The position numbers and the translations under genes are program-made. A stretch of DNA of 64,000 nt from Clostridium sp. CMCC3677 (GTDB taxonomy: Bacteria > Bacillota > Clostridia > Clostridiales > Clostridiaceae): positions 124,001 through 188,000 of the forward strand of contig NZ_JAMQHS010000002.1 in assembly GCF_023845585.1 (NCBI RefSeq), written 5' to 3'. Numbering within the stretch: position 1 is the stretch's first letter; the number at the start of each line of letters is the position of its first letter. The notes under the pieces were generated by a model. It had not been told where the DNA came from and made no database searches. It saw only the letters and a list, made by a program, of their open reading frames with translations. This document shows, in pieces, positions 56,014-64,000 of the stretch.

Positions 56014-56730
56014 ATGTGTAAAGTATTAATAGCTTCTGATGACATTTTAGAACTTGAAGCTTTAAAAATAATTATATATAAAAAGATAAAAAATATTAGT
56101 ATTGTTGGATTAGCTTGTAATAGTGATGAAGTAATTAGCATGAATAATAATTTAAATCCAGATATAATTTTTTTAGATACTATGCTTCCAGGAAAAGATG
56201 GATTTGAAGTAACTAAAATTATAAAGAAAAATTATAAAGAGAAAATAATTGTATTAATGAGTATTTATGATAACTTTGAATCTTTACAAAGGGCTTTAAA
56301 AGTAAAGGCAGATGACTATTTATTAAAACCAGTCAAACCAGAAAAGGTTATAGAGATACTAAATGAATACATGAAAAATAATGAGTGTATGCTTTTAGAT
56401 GAAAATCTATCTAATGAATATAAGTTAAATCAAACTTTAAATTATATAGAAAAAAACTTCAAAAAAAATATAACACTTAAAGAAGTAGCAGAGTATATGA
56501 ATTATAGTACAGCATATTTTAGTAAGAGCTTTAAAAAATATGTGGGTGTTAATTTTAATAAATATATAACACAAATAAGAGTACAAGAAGCAAAACGTGT
56601 ATTAAAAGAAACTAATATTAGCATAAATGATTTGGCATTTGATATGGGGTACAATGAGCCTAATTATTTTTGTAAAGTATTTAAAAAAGAAGAAGGCATT
56701 ACCCCATCTGAATATAGAGAAAAAGTATGA
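56014..56730 (+). CDS. dhaA: AraC-type response regulator
   Basis: 238 residues. Receiver domain (about 1-122) with D9/D10, phospho-acceptor D55 (IIFLDTMLPGKDGF) and K in LLKPVKP. The C-terminal AraC/XylS double helix-turn-helix (about 138-236) has NITLKEVAEYMNYSTAYFSK and ISINDLAFDMGYNEPNYFCKVF with the closing GITPSEYR. It is the partner of the PocR-kinase upstream and lies 241 bases before the radical dehydratase, its likely target. A run of seven Gs (GGGGGGGAGAG) forms the ribosome site. Possibly also acts on the B12-dependent cluster, which lacks a regulator in this window. Gene symbol by analogy with C. butyricum DhaA. Confidence 0.88.
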   Translation: MCKVLIASDDILELEALKIIIYKKIKNISIVGLACNSDEVISMNNNLNPDIIFLDTMLPGKDGFEVTKIIKKNYKEKIIVLMSIYDNFESLQRALKVKADDYLLKPVKPEKVIEILNEYMKNNECMLLDENLSNEYKLNQTLNYIEKNFKKNITLKEVAEYMNYSTAYFSKSFKKYVGVNFNKYITQIRVQEAKRVLKETNISINDLAFDMGYNEPNYFCKVFKKEEGITPSEYREKV

Positions 56731-56782
56731 CATAAAAATATAGCTTATAGTTAAATAATTACTTAAATTTAATAAAAAACAG

Positions 56783-56817
56783 CGATTATAATATTTACTG
56801 GAAAAATATTATAATCG
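56783..56817. terminator. strong hairpin between regulator and dehydratase genes
   Basis: CGATTATAATATTT and AAATATTATAATCG form a perfect 14-bp stem with a 7-base loop. There is no T run, so it may be a terminator of weak type or an operator for the dehydratase promoter. Confidence 0.5.
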
Positions 56818-56971
56818 ATTGGACACATAAGTATTAAAAAATATCTAAGTCAACCTGTATTATAGTATATAAGAAATAAATTATTTGAGCTAAAATAAGT
56901 AAACGTATTCTTATAAAAATTACCTTGATTAGCTTACAAATAAAATATCTTGTAATAAGAGGGGGAGAACT

Positions 56972-59383
56972 ATGGATATATTAGCAAAAGGATTTATAAA
57001 TCCTACTAAAAGAGTAGAAAAATTAAAAGAAGAGATATTTTCAGCAATTCCATGTATTGAAGCTGATAGAGCAATAATATTAACTGAATCATTTAAAGAA
57101 ACAGAAAATGAACCTATAATTATTCGAAAGGCTAAATCTCTTGAGAAGATACTAAGTGAAATACCTATAGTAATTAGAGATAATGAACTTATTGTAGGAA
57201 GCTTAACTAAGAATCCTAGATCATGTCAAGTTTTTCCTGAATTTTCAAACCAATGGTTAGTAGATGAATTTGATAAATTTGAGAAAAGAACTTCAGATTT
57301 ATTCAAAATTCCAGAAGAAACAAAATCTAAGCTTAAAGAAGTTTTTAAGTATTGGCAAGGAAAAACAGTAAGTGAATTAGCTACATCTTATATGTCTAAT
57401 GAAACTAAAGATGCTATGAATACAAAAGTATTTACAGTGGCTAATTATCATTTTAATGGTTTAGGTCATATTTCTGTAGATTATCCTAAAGTACTAGAAA
57501 AAGGATTTTTAGGAATTATAAATGAAACAGAGAATGCTATAATTAATGCTGATAAAAGCAATCCTGAATATGTTAAAAAGAAAGTATTCTGGGATTCTAT
57601 AATAATTTCATGTAAGGCAGCAATAAAATATGCAAATAGGTATAGTGAATTAGCTAAAAAATTAGCAGGCGAAACACTAGATATAGATAGAAAAAATGAA
57701 TTGTTAAAAATTGCTGAAATCTGTAGCAAAGTTCCAGCTAATCCAGCAGAAACATTTTATGAAGCATGTCAATCATTTTGGTTTGTACAAGCTATAATTA
57801 GCTTAGAATCTAACGGACATGCTATATCTCCAGCACGTTTTGACCAATATATGTATCCTTATTATAAGAATGATATTGATAATAAATTTGCAACTAAAGA
57901 AATAAATACAGAAATTCTTCATTGTTTGTGGGTTAAATTTAATGATCTTACTAAAGTTCGTGATGAAACAACAACTAAAGCTTTTAGTGGCTATTCTATG
58001 TTCCAAAACTTAATTGTGGGTGGACAAACTCCAGATGGAAAGGAGGCAACAAATGAATTATCTTATATGTGCCTTGAAGCTACTGGAAGTTTAAAATTAC
58101 CACAACCATCTCTTTGTGTTAGAATATGGAGCAAAACTCCTGATGAATTTTTAATTAGAACTTGTGAATTAACTCGTTTAGGAACTGGTCTGCCAGCATT
58201 TTATAATGATGAAGTGGTTATTCCAACCTTGATTAATCAAGGTTTAACAATAGAAGATGCTAGAGATTATGCAATTGTAGGATGCGTTGAACCTCAAAAG
58301 CCTGGAAAAACTGATGGTTGGTATGATGCTGCATTCTTTAACTTAGCAAAGATATTAGAACTATCTATGAATAATGGTAGACTTAATGGCAAGCAAGTTG
58401 GTCCTGAAACTGGTGAGTTTACTTCATTTAAAAATATAGATAATTTTATAAATGCATATAAAAAACAAATAGAATATTTTGTATTCCATATGGTTGCAGC
58501 AGATAATTGTGTTGATATAGCACATGCTGAAAGGGCACCACTTCCATTTTTATCATCTATGCTTGATGATTGTATTGGCACAGGAAAGTCAATTCAAGAA
58601 GGTGGAGGACACTATCGTTTTTCAGGACCTTTAGGTGTTGGAATTGCAAATGTTGGTGATTCATTCATGGCTATAAAGAAGCTTATATTTGATGAAAACA
58701 AAATTACTTTATTAAAATTAAAAGCTGCTGTTGATAGTAACTTTGGTGAAAATGAAGATGATCCAATTAAAAAAGCAGAATATGAAGATATAAAACAATT
58801 AATTTTAAATAGAGTTCCTAAGTTTGGTAATGATATAGATGAAGTAGATGAATTTACACGTGATGGTGCACTTATTTATTGTAAAGAAGTATTAAAATAT
58901 ACAAATCAACGTGGAGGAAAATTCATTCCAGGATTATATCCGGTTTCAAATAATGTATATTTAGGCAGTCTTGTTGGTGCAACACCTGATGGTAGAAGTG
59001 CATTTAAACCTTTAGCAGATGGAGTATCTCCAACTAGAGGTGCAGACGTTAATGGACCAACAGCTGCTGCAAATTCAGTATCTAAATTAGAACATTTTGC
59101 AGCTCCAAGTGGAACATTATTTAATCAAAAGTTCAATCCAAATTCTCTACAAGGAGATAATGGGTTGAAAAACTTAGGATCTTTAATAAGAAGCTATTTT
59201 GATAGAAAAGGTATGCATATACAATTTAATGTAATAGATAAAAAAATTCTTCTTGAAGCTCAAGAACATCCTGAACAATATAGAGATTTAATAGTACGTG
59301 TTGCTGGTTATAGTGCTCAATTTATTTGTTTAGATAAGGGCGTACAAGATGATATTATAAAGAGAACAGAACAAAATTTATAA
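56972..59383 (+). CDS. B12-independent glycyl-radical diol dehydratase (glycerol/propanediol dehydratase)
   Basis: 803 residues; C. butyricum DhaB1 is 787. Radical glycine is G779 in RVAGYSAQF, 25 residues from the end as in DhaB1; thiyl cysteine is C438 in GCVEPQKPGKT. Counting from memory of C. butyricum numbering, H166, H283, E440 and D452 align with H164, H281, E435 and D447. The residue after H283 is alanine (A284), where DhaB1 has Ser282, a substrate hydrogen-bond donor. This could shift preference to 1,2-propanediol or another diol. Long, overall very DhaB1-like sequence (FPEFSNQWL, SNGHAISPARFDQYMYPYY). The activase gene follows by 67 bases. Start after AGAGGGGGAG. Oxygen-sensitive and unaffected by B12. 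Confidence 0.9.
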   Translation: MDILAKGFINPTKRVEKLKEEIFSAIPCIEADRAIILTESFKETENEPIIIRKAKSLEKILSEIPIVIRDNELIVGSLTKNPRSCQVFPEFSNQWLVDEFDKFEKRTSDLFKIPEETKSKLKEVFKYWQGKTVSELATSYMSNETKDAMNTKVFTVANYHFNGLGHISVDYPKVLEKGFLGIINETENAIINADKSNPEYVKKKVFWDSIIISCKAAIKYANRYSELAKKLAGETLDIDRKNELLKIAEICSKVPANPAETFYEACQSFWFVQAIISLESNGHAISPARFDQYMYPYYKNDIDNKFATKEINTEILHCLWVKFNDLTKVRDETTTKAFSGYSMFQNLIVGGQTPDGKEATNELSYMCLEATGSLKLPQPSLCVRIWSKTPDEFLIRTCELTRLGTGLPAFYNDEVVIPTLINQGLTIEDARDYAIVGCVEPQKPGKTDGWYDAAFFNLAKILELSMNNGRLNGKQVGPETGEFTSFKNIDNFINAYKKQIEYFVFHMVAADNCVDIAHAERAPLPFLSSMLDDCIGTGKSIQEGGGHYRFSGPLGVGIANVGDSFMAIKKLIFDENKITLLKLKAAVDSNFGENEDDPIKKAEYEDIKQLILNRVPKFGNDIDEVDEFTRDGALIYCKEVLKYTNQRGGKFIPGLYPVSNNVYLGSLVGATPDGRSAFKPLADGVSPTRGADVNGPTAAANSVSKLEHFAAPSGTLFNQKFNPNSLQGDNGLKNLGSLIRSYFDRKGMHIQFNVIDKKILLEAQEHPEQYRDLIVRVAGYSAQFICLDKGVQDDIIKRTEQNL

Positions 59384-59450
59384 ATAAGTTACTATAAGTA
59401 AATTTTAAATATAGAAATAAATATAAATACTCTTATGAAAGGAAAAAGCT

Positions 59451-60383
59451 ATGCTAAAAAACGAAGTGGATTTAAACAAAATAGGTACTGTTTTTAATAT
59501 ACAAAGATTTTCAGTAAATGATGGACCAGGCATACGCACTATAGTATTTTTAAAAGGATGTCCATTATCTTGCCATTGGTGTAGCAATCCTGAATCTCAA
59601 AATGTAAATAAACAATTACTTTTTAATATAAAGAATTGTACAGGATGCCATAAGTGCGAAACTATATGTGAATATAATGCTATTGATTTTAATAATCTTA
59701 ATAGAATAGATAGAGATAAATGTATTAGTTGTGGAAAATGTGCAGAAAACTGTTATCCAGGAGCTCTTGTTGTTTCAGGAAAAGAAATGAGCGTTAAAGA
59801 AGTTTTAGATGAGTTAAATAAAGATTCCTCTCAATTTAGAAGATCTAATGGTGGAGTTACACTTTCAGGTGGAGAGCCATTATTACAACATGAGTTTGCG
59901 CTAGAAATATTAAAAGGATGTAAAAGCATAGGAATTCATACAACGATAGAAACCACAGGGCATGTAGATAAAGAGGTTTTTAAAAAAATAGCACCTTGGG
60001 TTGATTTAGTACTTTTAGATATAAAGACACTTAATGAAGATAAGCATATAAAATATGTTGGAGCAAGCAATAAGATAATACTAGAAAATGCAAAGTTAAT
60101 ATCAGAATTGGTAACTAGTACTATTATTAGAGTTCCTGTTATACCTCAGTTTAATTGTGATGAAAAAAGCATACAAGATATTGCTAAATTTACAAAAAGC
60201 TTAAACAATATAACAGAGATTCATTTATTACCTTATCATAAATTAGGTTTAAATAAATATGATTGCTTAGGTAAAGAATATTTAATGCAAAATGATATTA
60301 ATACCCCAAGTGAAGAAGTAATGTTAAATTTCAAAAAAATTGTTGAAGATATAGGACTAACATGTAACATTGGAGCCAATTAA
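59451..60383 (+). CDS. glycyl-radical-enzyme activating enzyme (radical SAM)
   Basis: 310 residues. Radical-SAM cluster motif C37-x3-C41-x2-C44 (GCPLSCHWCSNPES). An inserted ferredoxin-like domain holds two [4Fe-4S] sites: C63/66/69/73 and C91/94/97/101. The SAM-binding glycine motif is GGVTLSGGEPLLQ. This matches the DhaB2/PflA family that installs the glycyl radical. It is 67 bases after the dehydratase gene and followed by a terminator, so the two form an operon. AAGGAAAAAGCT precedes the ATG. The long gene order kinase, regulator, dehydratase, activase ends here without a dhaT. Confidence 0.93.
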   Translation: MLKNEVDLNKIGTVFNIQRFSVNDGPGIRTIVFLKGCPLSCHWCSNPESQNVNKQLLFNIKNCTGCHKCETICEYNAIDFNNLNRIDRDKCISCGKCAENCYPGALVVSGKEMSVKEVLDELNKDSSQFRRSNGGVTLSGGEPLLQHEFALEILKGCKSIGIHTTIETTGHVDKEVFKKIAPWVDLVLLDIKTLNEDKHIKYVGASNKIILENAKLISELVTSTIIRVPVIPQFNCDEKSIQDIAKFTKSLNNITEIHLLPYHKLGLNKYDCLGKEYLMQNDINTPSEEVMLNFKKIVEDIGLTCNIGAN

Positions 60384-60398
60384 CCCCATTTAATATAA

Positions 60399-60436
60399 TA
60401 GGACTATGTTAAAAGAATTATTTTAAGATAGTCCTA
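60399..60436 (+). terminator. terminator after the activase gene
   Basis: TAGGACTAT and ATAGTCCTA, extended inside by TTAAAA/TTTTAA, then TACTTTT. Confidence 0.82.
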
Positions 60437-60595
60437 TACTTTTATAAATTATTGTGTTATTGGAATTAGAATTTTTAAGTAATAACAATAATAAAGTCGC
60501 AAACATTTCTTACTAAAGATGGATATGTTACAATAAAAACAGATGGATAATCTATAAGTATAGACCCAAATAATATATATAAGGGGAAGATTTTA

Positions 60596-61156
60596 ATGAA
60601 TTGGATTAGAGAAATAGAGAATTATAATCCATATAATAAGCAGGAAGCTAGTGATAAAAAATTTATATTAGACTGTATAAATCAATATGATAATTTGCTT
60701 ACTAGAGAAAATTCATTGGCTCATATGACCAGCTCTGGATACATAGTAAATAAAAACAGAGATAAAGTATTAATGATTCATCATAATATATATAATACAT
60801 GGGCATGGACTGGTGGTCATACTGATGGTGATAGTGATTTTCTACATGTTGCAATAAAAGAAGCTCAAGAGGAAACTGGTGTTAAAAATTTTAATGTAGT
60901 TACTAATGAGATTTTATCATTAGATGTATTACCTGTTAAAGGACATTTTAAAAAAGAAAATTATATATCTGCACATTTACATTTATCAGTGGCTTATGTT
61001 TTAGAATGTGATGAAAATGAAGAACTTATAATAAAGAAAGATGAAAATAGTGGTGTTAAATGGATTCCTATAAGTGAAATTAATTTATATTCAAATGAAC
61101 CTGATATGATTGAACTTTATAATAAATTTAATGAAAAAATTAAAAAGCTTTATTAA
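60596..61156 (+). CDS. NUDIX hydrolase
   Basis: 186 residues. The NUDIX box reads GGHTDGDSDFLHVAIKEAQ followed by EETGV (about residues 81-104): G-x5-[E/D]-x7-[R/K]-E-x2-E-E-x-G-V. It is degenerate at the first acidic and arginine positions (K for R), so activity is plausible but not certain. The N-terminal helix region precedes AHMTSSGYIVNKNRDKVLMI, the first strands. Substrate unknown. AAGGGGAAG precedes the ATG. The second NUDIX gene (61213) faces it; the two are not close paralogues. Confidence 0.87.
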   Translation: MNWIREIENYNPYNKQEASDKKFILDCINQYDNLLTRENSLAHMTSSGYIVNKNRDKVLMIHHNIYNTWAWTGGHTDGDSDFLHVAIKEAQEETGVKNFNVVTNEILSLDVLPVKGHFKKENYISAHLHLSVAYVLECDENEELIIKKDENSGVKWIPISEINLYSNEPDMIELYNKFNEKIKKLY

Positions 61157-61159
61157 AGA

Positions 61160-61203
61160 AAAGTGTGCTATATATTAAAAATACTAAATATATAGTACAC
61201 TTT
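61160..61203. terminator. bidirectional terminator
   Basis: AAAGTGTGCTATATATT and AATATATAGTACACTTT (17-bp, one G-T pair, 10-base loop), between the convergent NUDIX genes. Confidence 0.82.
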
Positions 61204-61212
61204 ATATTATTT

Positions 61213-61665
61213 CTATCTTTTATTTAAATTTTCGTTAAAGATAGCTCCTTCTTTTATAGCCCAAGCTTGATGTGCCAAAAACATTTTACTATATGCTTCT
61301 TCAATATTAAGCCAAACTAACTCATGATCTTTTTCTATTGGATTTGCTACTTTTTTTAATGAATCTGCTAAATAAAAATTACCAATGCTATGAATATAAC
61401 CATTAAATCTACGTCCCCAATGATAAGAAGAACCTATACATACAAATTTTTTTATGTTTATTGTGCAACCTAATTCTTCCATACATTCTCTTCTTAAGCA
61501 TTCTTCATTACTTTCATTTTGTTCTATACCACCACCAGGTAAGAAATATCCACCTGGCAATTTTATAACAGCTACTTTATTTTCTTTAAAGATTAGTGCA
61601 TATGCACCAATTCTTTGCCTGTATTCTTTATCTTTAAGTTTTTCTCCAAATGTCATTTGTTTCAT
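61213..61665 (-). CDS. NUDIX hydrolase, MutT-like
   Basis: 150 residues from ATG 61665 (MKQMTFGEKL), with AGAGG about 10 bases ahead; a longer frame upstream has no ribosome site. The NUDIX box is complete: GGGIEQNESNEECLRRECME then ELG (about residues 46-68), with R-E-x2-E-E-x-G. The N-terminus resembles ADP-ribose/nucleoside-diphosphate-linked enzymes (RIGAYALIFKENKVAVIKLPGGYFLPGG). Substrate not predictable. Monocistronic. Confidence 0.88.
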   Translation of the reverse strand: MKQMTFGEKLKDKEYRQRIGAYALIFKENKVAVIKLPGGYFLPGGGIEQNESNEECLRRECMEELGCTINIKKFVCIGSSYHWGRRFNGYIHSIGNFYLADSLKKVANPIEKDHELVWLNIEEAYSKMFLAHQAWAIKEGAIFNENLNKR

Positions 61666-61905
61666 ATTTATAAACCTCTTTTTATTTAATTTACCCAAAT
61701 ATTAAGAAATTATAATTCTATAGATTATAATAGTTGAAATTAATTTATTATTAAATAATTATATGAAGTGTGGAATAGAAAGTAAACAATAATATTAAAA
61801 TTTATATATTTTATTAAATGAAAATAGAGTAATTTTATAACTAAAATCAATTTTTAGAATATTAATATAATATAACCAAAATATTGTTGTTGAAAGGGGA
61901 AACAC

Positions 61906-62520
61906 ATGTTTGATAAAATAAAATTACCATATGAATATAATGCATTAGAACCATATATAGATGCTGAAACACTAAATATACACTACAATAAACATCTTCA
62001 GACTTATGTTAATAACTTAAATAAAATATTAGAAAAACATACAGATCTGGTTGAAGGGAAAACCTTAGAGCAAATACTATTAAATGTAGAATCTTTTCCA
62101 AAAGAGATAAGGCAAGATATAATAAATCAAGGTGGAGGAGTTGCTAATCATAACTTATATTTTTATAATTTATCTCCAAATCCTAAATTAAAACCAGAAG
62201 GAACTTTATTATATGAGATAAATAGCAAGTTTGCAGATATAGAGAATTTGAAAATTCAATTAACTAATTTGGCCATAAGTCAGTTTGGATCAGGTTATGG
62301 ATTTTTAGTAAAAGATAATAATGGAAATTTATCAATTTTAAAAACCTTAAATCAAAATAGTCCAATTAGTAATGGGTTAACTCCAATTCTTTGTATAGAT
62401 GTTTGGGAGCATGCTTATTATTTACAATATAAAAACTTAAGAGCAGATTATGTCAAAAATATATGGAATATAATTGATTGGAATAAAGTTCAAGACTTAT
62501 ACGAAAATTACATTATTTAA
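61906..62520 (+). CDS. sodA: Fe/Mn superoxide dismutase
   Basis: 204 residues, normal length. Metal ligands fit H26 (NIHYNKHLQTY), H82 (NHNLYF), D165 and H169 (DVWEHAYY). The strongly conserved tryptophan in the second-shell GSGW motif is tyrosine here (QFGSGYGFLV, Y131), an uncommon change. Fe or Mn preference cannot be told. Converts superoxide to O2 and H2O2 during air exposure. AAAGGGGAAA precedes the ATG. Single gene with a strong terminator. Confidence 0.92.
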   Translation: MFDKIKLPYEYNALEPYIDAETLNIHYNKHLQTYVNNLNKILEKHTDLVEGKTLEQILLNVESFPKEIRQDIINQGGGVANHNLYFYNLSPNPKLKPEGTLLYEINSKFADIENLKIQLTNLAISQFGSGYGFLVKDNNGNLSILKTLNQNSPISNGLTPILCIDVWEHAYYLQYKNLRADYVKNIWNIIDWNKVQDLYENYII

Positions 62521-62557
62521 AAAAGTAGGCTATGTTTTAACGTAGCCTACTTTTTTA
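62520..62557. terminator. bidirectional terminator
   Basis: AAAAAAGTAGGCTA and TAGCCTACTTTTTT form a 14-bp stem with a 10-base loop between the SOD gene and the convergent amidase gene. Confidence 0.92.
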
Positions 62558-62558
62558 T

Positions 62559-63665
62559 CTAATAGTGAACCCTAATTAGCCAAAATTTCATTTTTTTATC
62601 GCTCCAGCCTAAATCCCAAGGGACATTATTTCTATCTGTATTGTGACAAGTAACTAGACTATAACCTTTAGAGTCAGCACCAGTAACAACAGAGACATGC
62701 GTTATATGACCTTTTTTTTCATAAGCTATAAAATCTCCAGGTAGTAATTTATAAGAGGCTTTGTAAACTCTCTCATAATTACCAGTAGCTATAACAGAAG
62801 CTCTACCACTGTTTAACATATAACGAGTAAATTTATCAGCATTTACCCATGGACCAGTAGCACTACCTTTATCATAATTCCAAACAGAATTTTTTTTAAA
62901 TTTACCCCCTTCATGAAGCACTTGGGAAGCAAAATTTGCACAATCTCCACCTTCACAATTAAAATTTTTATATTTTTTATTGTATTTAAATTTATGTTCA
63001 TCTAATGAAGATACACCACAATGTTTTTCAGCATATTCTAATGCATTCTTTCGTTTCTCATCTAAAGAAGAAAAATCTCTTGAAGTCTGATTTTTAATAT
63101 GTTCTTTAATATCATCTACTTTAATGTTTTCTAAACTTAATGAATCAGCAAAGGGATCATTGTACCATTCTTTTGTTATTATCCATTCATCATCATATTT
63201 AGTGAGTCTCATTGAATGTGAAGTCCCAATTCTAGAACTGTTAATTATATTAGGTTTGTCTAAATATTCATACTTATACTCAGTGTCACATAACACATAA
63301 AAAGAACATATTTTATCACCAATATTACATTTGGTAATTTTTATTTTTGGTATTATATCTAAAAACTTAACTCCTTGCTTTTCTGCCCAGTTATTTATAT
63401 ATTTAACTTTCTTTTCTTCATATTCATAGGCCCATTGAGCAATTTTTGTATTATCACAATATAGACTTCTTAGACAATCTAAATCTTGAGTTAATACAGC
63501 TCTACTCTTTATTAAAAAAATATTTTCTATATGTTTTTTTAACTCATCTTCTGTGTCACTAGCAAAAGCATTTTTAAATGAAAATATATTAAATAATGTT
63601 AAAATTATAGTAAATAATATAATTGCTTTTTTTAGAGATAATTTAGTGAATTTAAATATGTACAT
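62559..63665 (-). CDS. secreted amidase-domain (Amidase_6) protein
   Basis: 368 residues. Signal peptide at 1-35 (hydrophobic core AIILFTIILTLFNIFSF, cleavage after AFA). A middle region (about 40-180) resembles an NTF2-like fold. The C-terminal Amidase_6 domain (about 205-368) has the catalytic-type cysteine C242 in GGDCANFASQVL, then GDFIAYEKKGHITHVSVVTG with the histidine and TCHNTDR. The family is a putative cysteine amidase/peptidase on the cell surface, perhaps acting on cell wall. A wall-peptidase gene follows upstream in the same orientation (end at 63694). The start follows GAAAGAGGTAGTAAT. Confidence 0.88.
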   Translation of the reverse strand: MYIFKFTKLSLKKAIILFTIILTLFNIFSFKNAFASDTEDELKKHIENIFLIKSRAVLTQDLDCLRSLYCDNTKIAQWAYEYEEKKVKYINNWAEKQGVKFLDIIPKIKITKCNIGDKICSFYVLCDTEYKYEYLDKPNIINSSRIGTSHSMRLTKYDDEWIITKEWYNDPFADSLSLENIKVDDIKEHIKNQTSRDFSSLDEKRKNALEYAEKHCGVSSLDEHKFKYNKKYKNFNCEGGDCANFASQVLHEGGKFKKNSVWNYDKGSATGPWVNADKFTRYMLNSGRASVIATGNYERVYKASYKLLPGDFIAYEKKGHITHVSVVTGADSKGYSLVTCHNTDRNNVPWDLGWSDKKMKFWLIRVHY

Positions 63666-63693
63666 ATATTACTACCTCTTTCTAAATAGTATT

Positions 63694-64000
63694 TTAAGTT
63701 AATGCTTTTTCAATAATATCAATATAATTTTTTGTAGTTTCATCTTCTAAAAGAACTCCATAAAACCAATTCTCTTCATTATTCCAATTAGTAAAATACT
63801 TAGCTTTTAAAATAATTTCAGGCCTATATTCAAAGTGTAATATATCGAAATGCCCCCATTTTCCACCCCAAACAAAGTTATTATTTTCAAATGTTTCTAC
63901 TAAATCTTTAGGATATTCAGAAAGCCTTTTTTGTGCATCTTTTTCAGAACCCCATTTCCAATAATCTCTTTTATCACTTTTTAAGTCAATTGCTATTCCA
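63694..64000 (-). CDS. M15-type D-Ala-D-Ala carboxypeptidase/endolysin-like protein, C-terminal part (truncated by window edge)
   Basis: The minus-strand frame from the window end to TAA at 63694-63696 gives about 102 residues. It includes NNFVWGGKWGHFDILHFEYRPE, whose WGGxW..xDxxHFEYRPE pattern is the zinc-binding C-terminal motif of M15 peptidases (VanY/endolysin type); the stated part is split around the histidine. The N-terminal part and start are beyond the window. It precedes the secreted amidase gene on the minus strand with 28 bases between them, so both may act on peptidoglycan. Family call from pattern; exact subfamily unsure. Confidence 0.65.
   Translation of the reverse strand, partial: GIAIDLKSDKRDYWKWGSEKDAQKRLSEYPKDLVETFENNNFVWGGKWGHFDILHFEYRPEIILKAKYFTNWNNEENWFYGVLLEDETTKNYIDIIEKALT

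Noticed and set aside
62520-62557. Another copy of the MITE-like element
   Set aside because: GGCTATGTTTTAACG resembles its end, but the sequence is a simple bidirectional terminator with no second end nearby.
1-64000. tRNA genes, rRNA genes, CRISPR arrays, intact transposases
   Set aside because: None found on reading both strands. The repeats seen are terminators or the MITE-like family.

Overview
The window is AT-rich DNA (roughly 27-30% GC by eye) with strong AGGAGG-type ribosome sites, AGA/ATA/TTA-rich codon use, a CotF-like spore protein, an [FeFe]-hydrogenase and anaerobe-type oxidative-stress enzymes. This points to a spore-forming, fermentative Clostridium sensu stricto (cluster I, the C. 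butyricum/C. beijerinckii/C. perfringens neighbourhood). The species cannot be fixed from sequence alone. No tRNA, rRNA, CRISPR array, prophage or intact insertion sequence was seen.

Layout. (1) 1-6.9 kb: a B12-dependent glycerol/diol dehydratase operon. It runs from the end of the large subunit through the medium and small subunits, both reactivase subunits, a PduO-type cobalamin adenosyltransferase, a GlcG/HbpS-like protein and 1,3-propanediol dehydrogenase (dhaT), and is followed by a glycerol facilitator (glpF). (2) 7-18 kb: a mixed accessory stretch with an AAA-ATPase-like relic, a LysR regulator divergent from an Fsr-like MFS exporter, an Eis-like acetyltransferase, a protein with a C-terminal nucleic-acid-deaminase-like domain followed by a small membrane protein, a CotF-like coat protein, a TPR protein, hybrid-cluster protein (hcp) and a HAD phosphatase. 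(3) 18-28 kb: a Smr-less MutS2-type ATPase, an MgtE relic, a membrane histidine kinase, then a minus-strand module of response regulator, kinase, FliL-like protein and FtsX-type ABC transporter. (4) 28-41 kb: redox genes, namely a four-domain CoA-disulfide-reductase fusion, an [FeFe]-hydrogenase with a flavoprotein partner, a MazG-like enzyme, a hemerythrin, a chemoreceptor, an APC permease and a C_GCAxxG_C_C protein. (5) 41-47 kb: three tandem PAS histidine kinases with no response regulator beside them, the third frameshifted. (6) 47-54 kb: membrane, kinase-like, Sel1, hemerythrin, PepF and KtrB genes. (7) 54.6-60.4 kb: a PocR-type sensor kinase and AraC-type response regulator, then a B12-independent glycyl-radical dehydratase and its activase. 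(8) 60.5-64 kb: two NUDIX enzymes, an Fe/Mn superoxide dismutase, a secreted amidase and the end of an M15-type peptidase.

How it fits together. The two ends of the window carry two chemically different routes for dehydrating glycerol or 1,2-propanediol. DhaT and GlpF lie only at the B12-dependent end, and the dedicated two-component system lies only at the radical end. The two clusters may therefore share DhaT. The radical enzyme has an alanine where, from memory, the C. butyricum glycerol dehydratase has the substrate-contacting Ser282, so its true substrate is open.

Other points of interest are a shared C-terminal IEFSDIY tail on the tandem orphan kinases, a small inverted-repeat element present three times, a deaminase/membrane-protein pair with no assigned role, a GC-rich intergenic island at 40.7 kb, and four decayed gene remnants.
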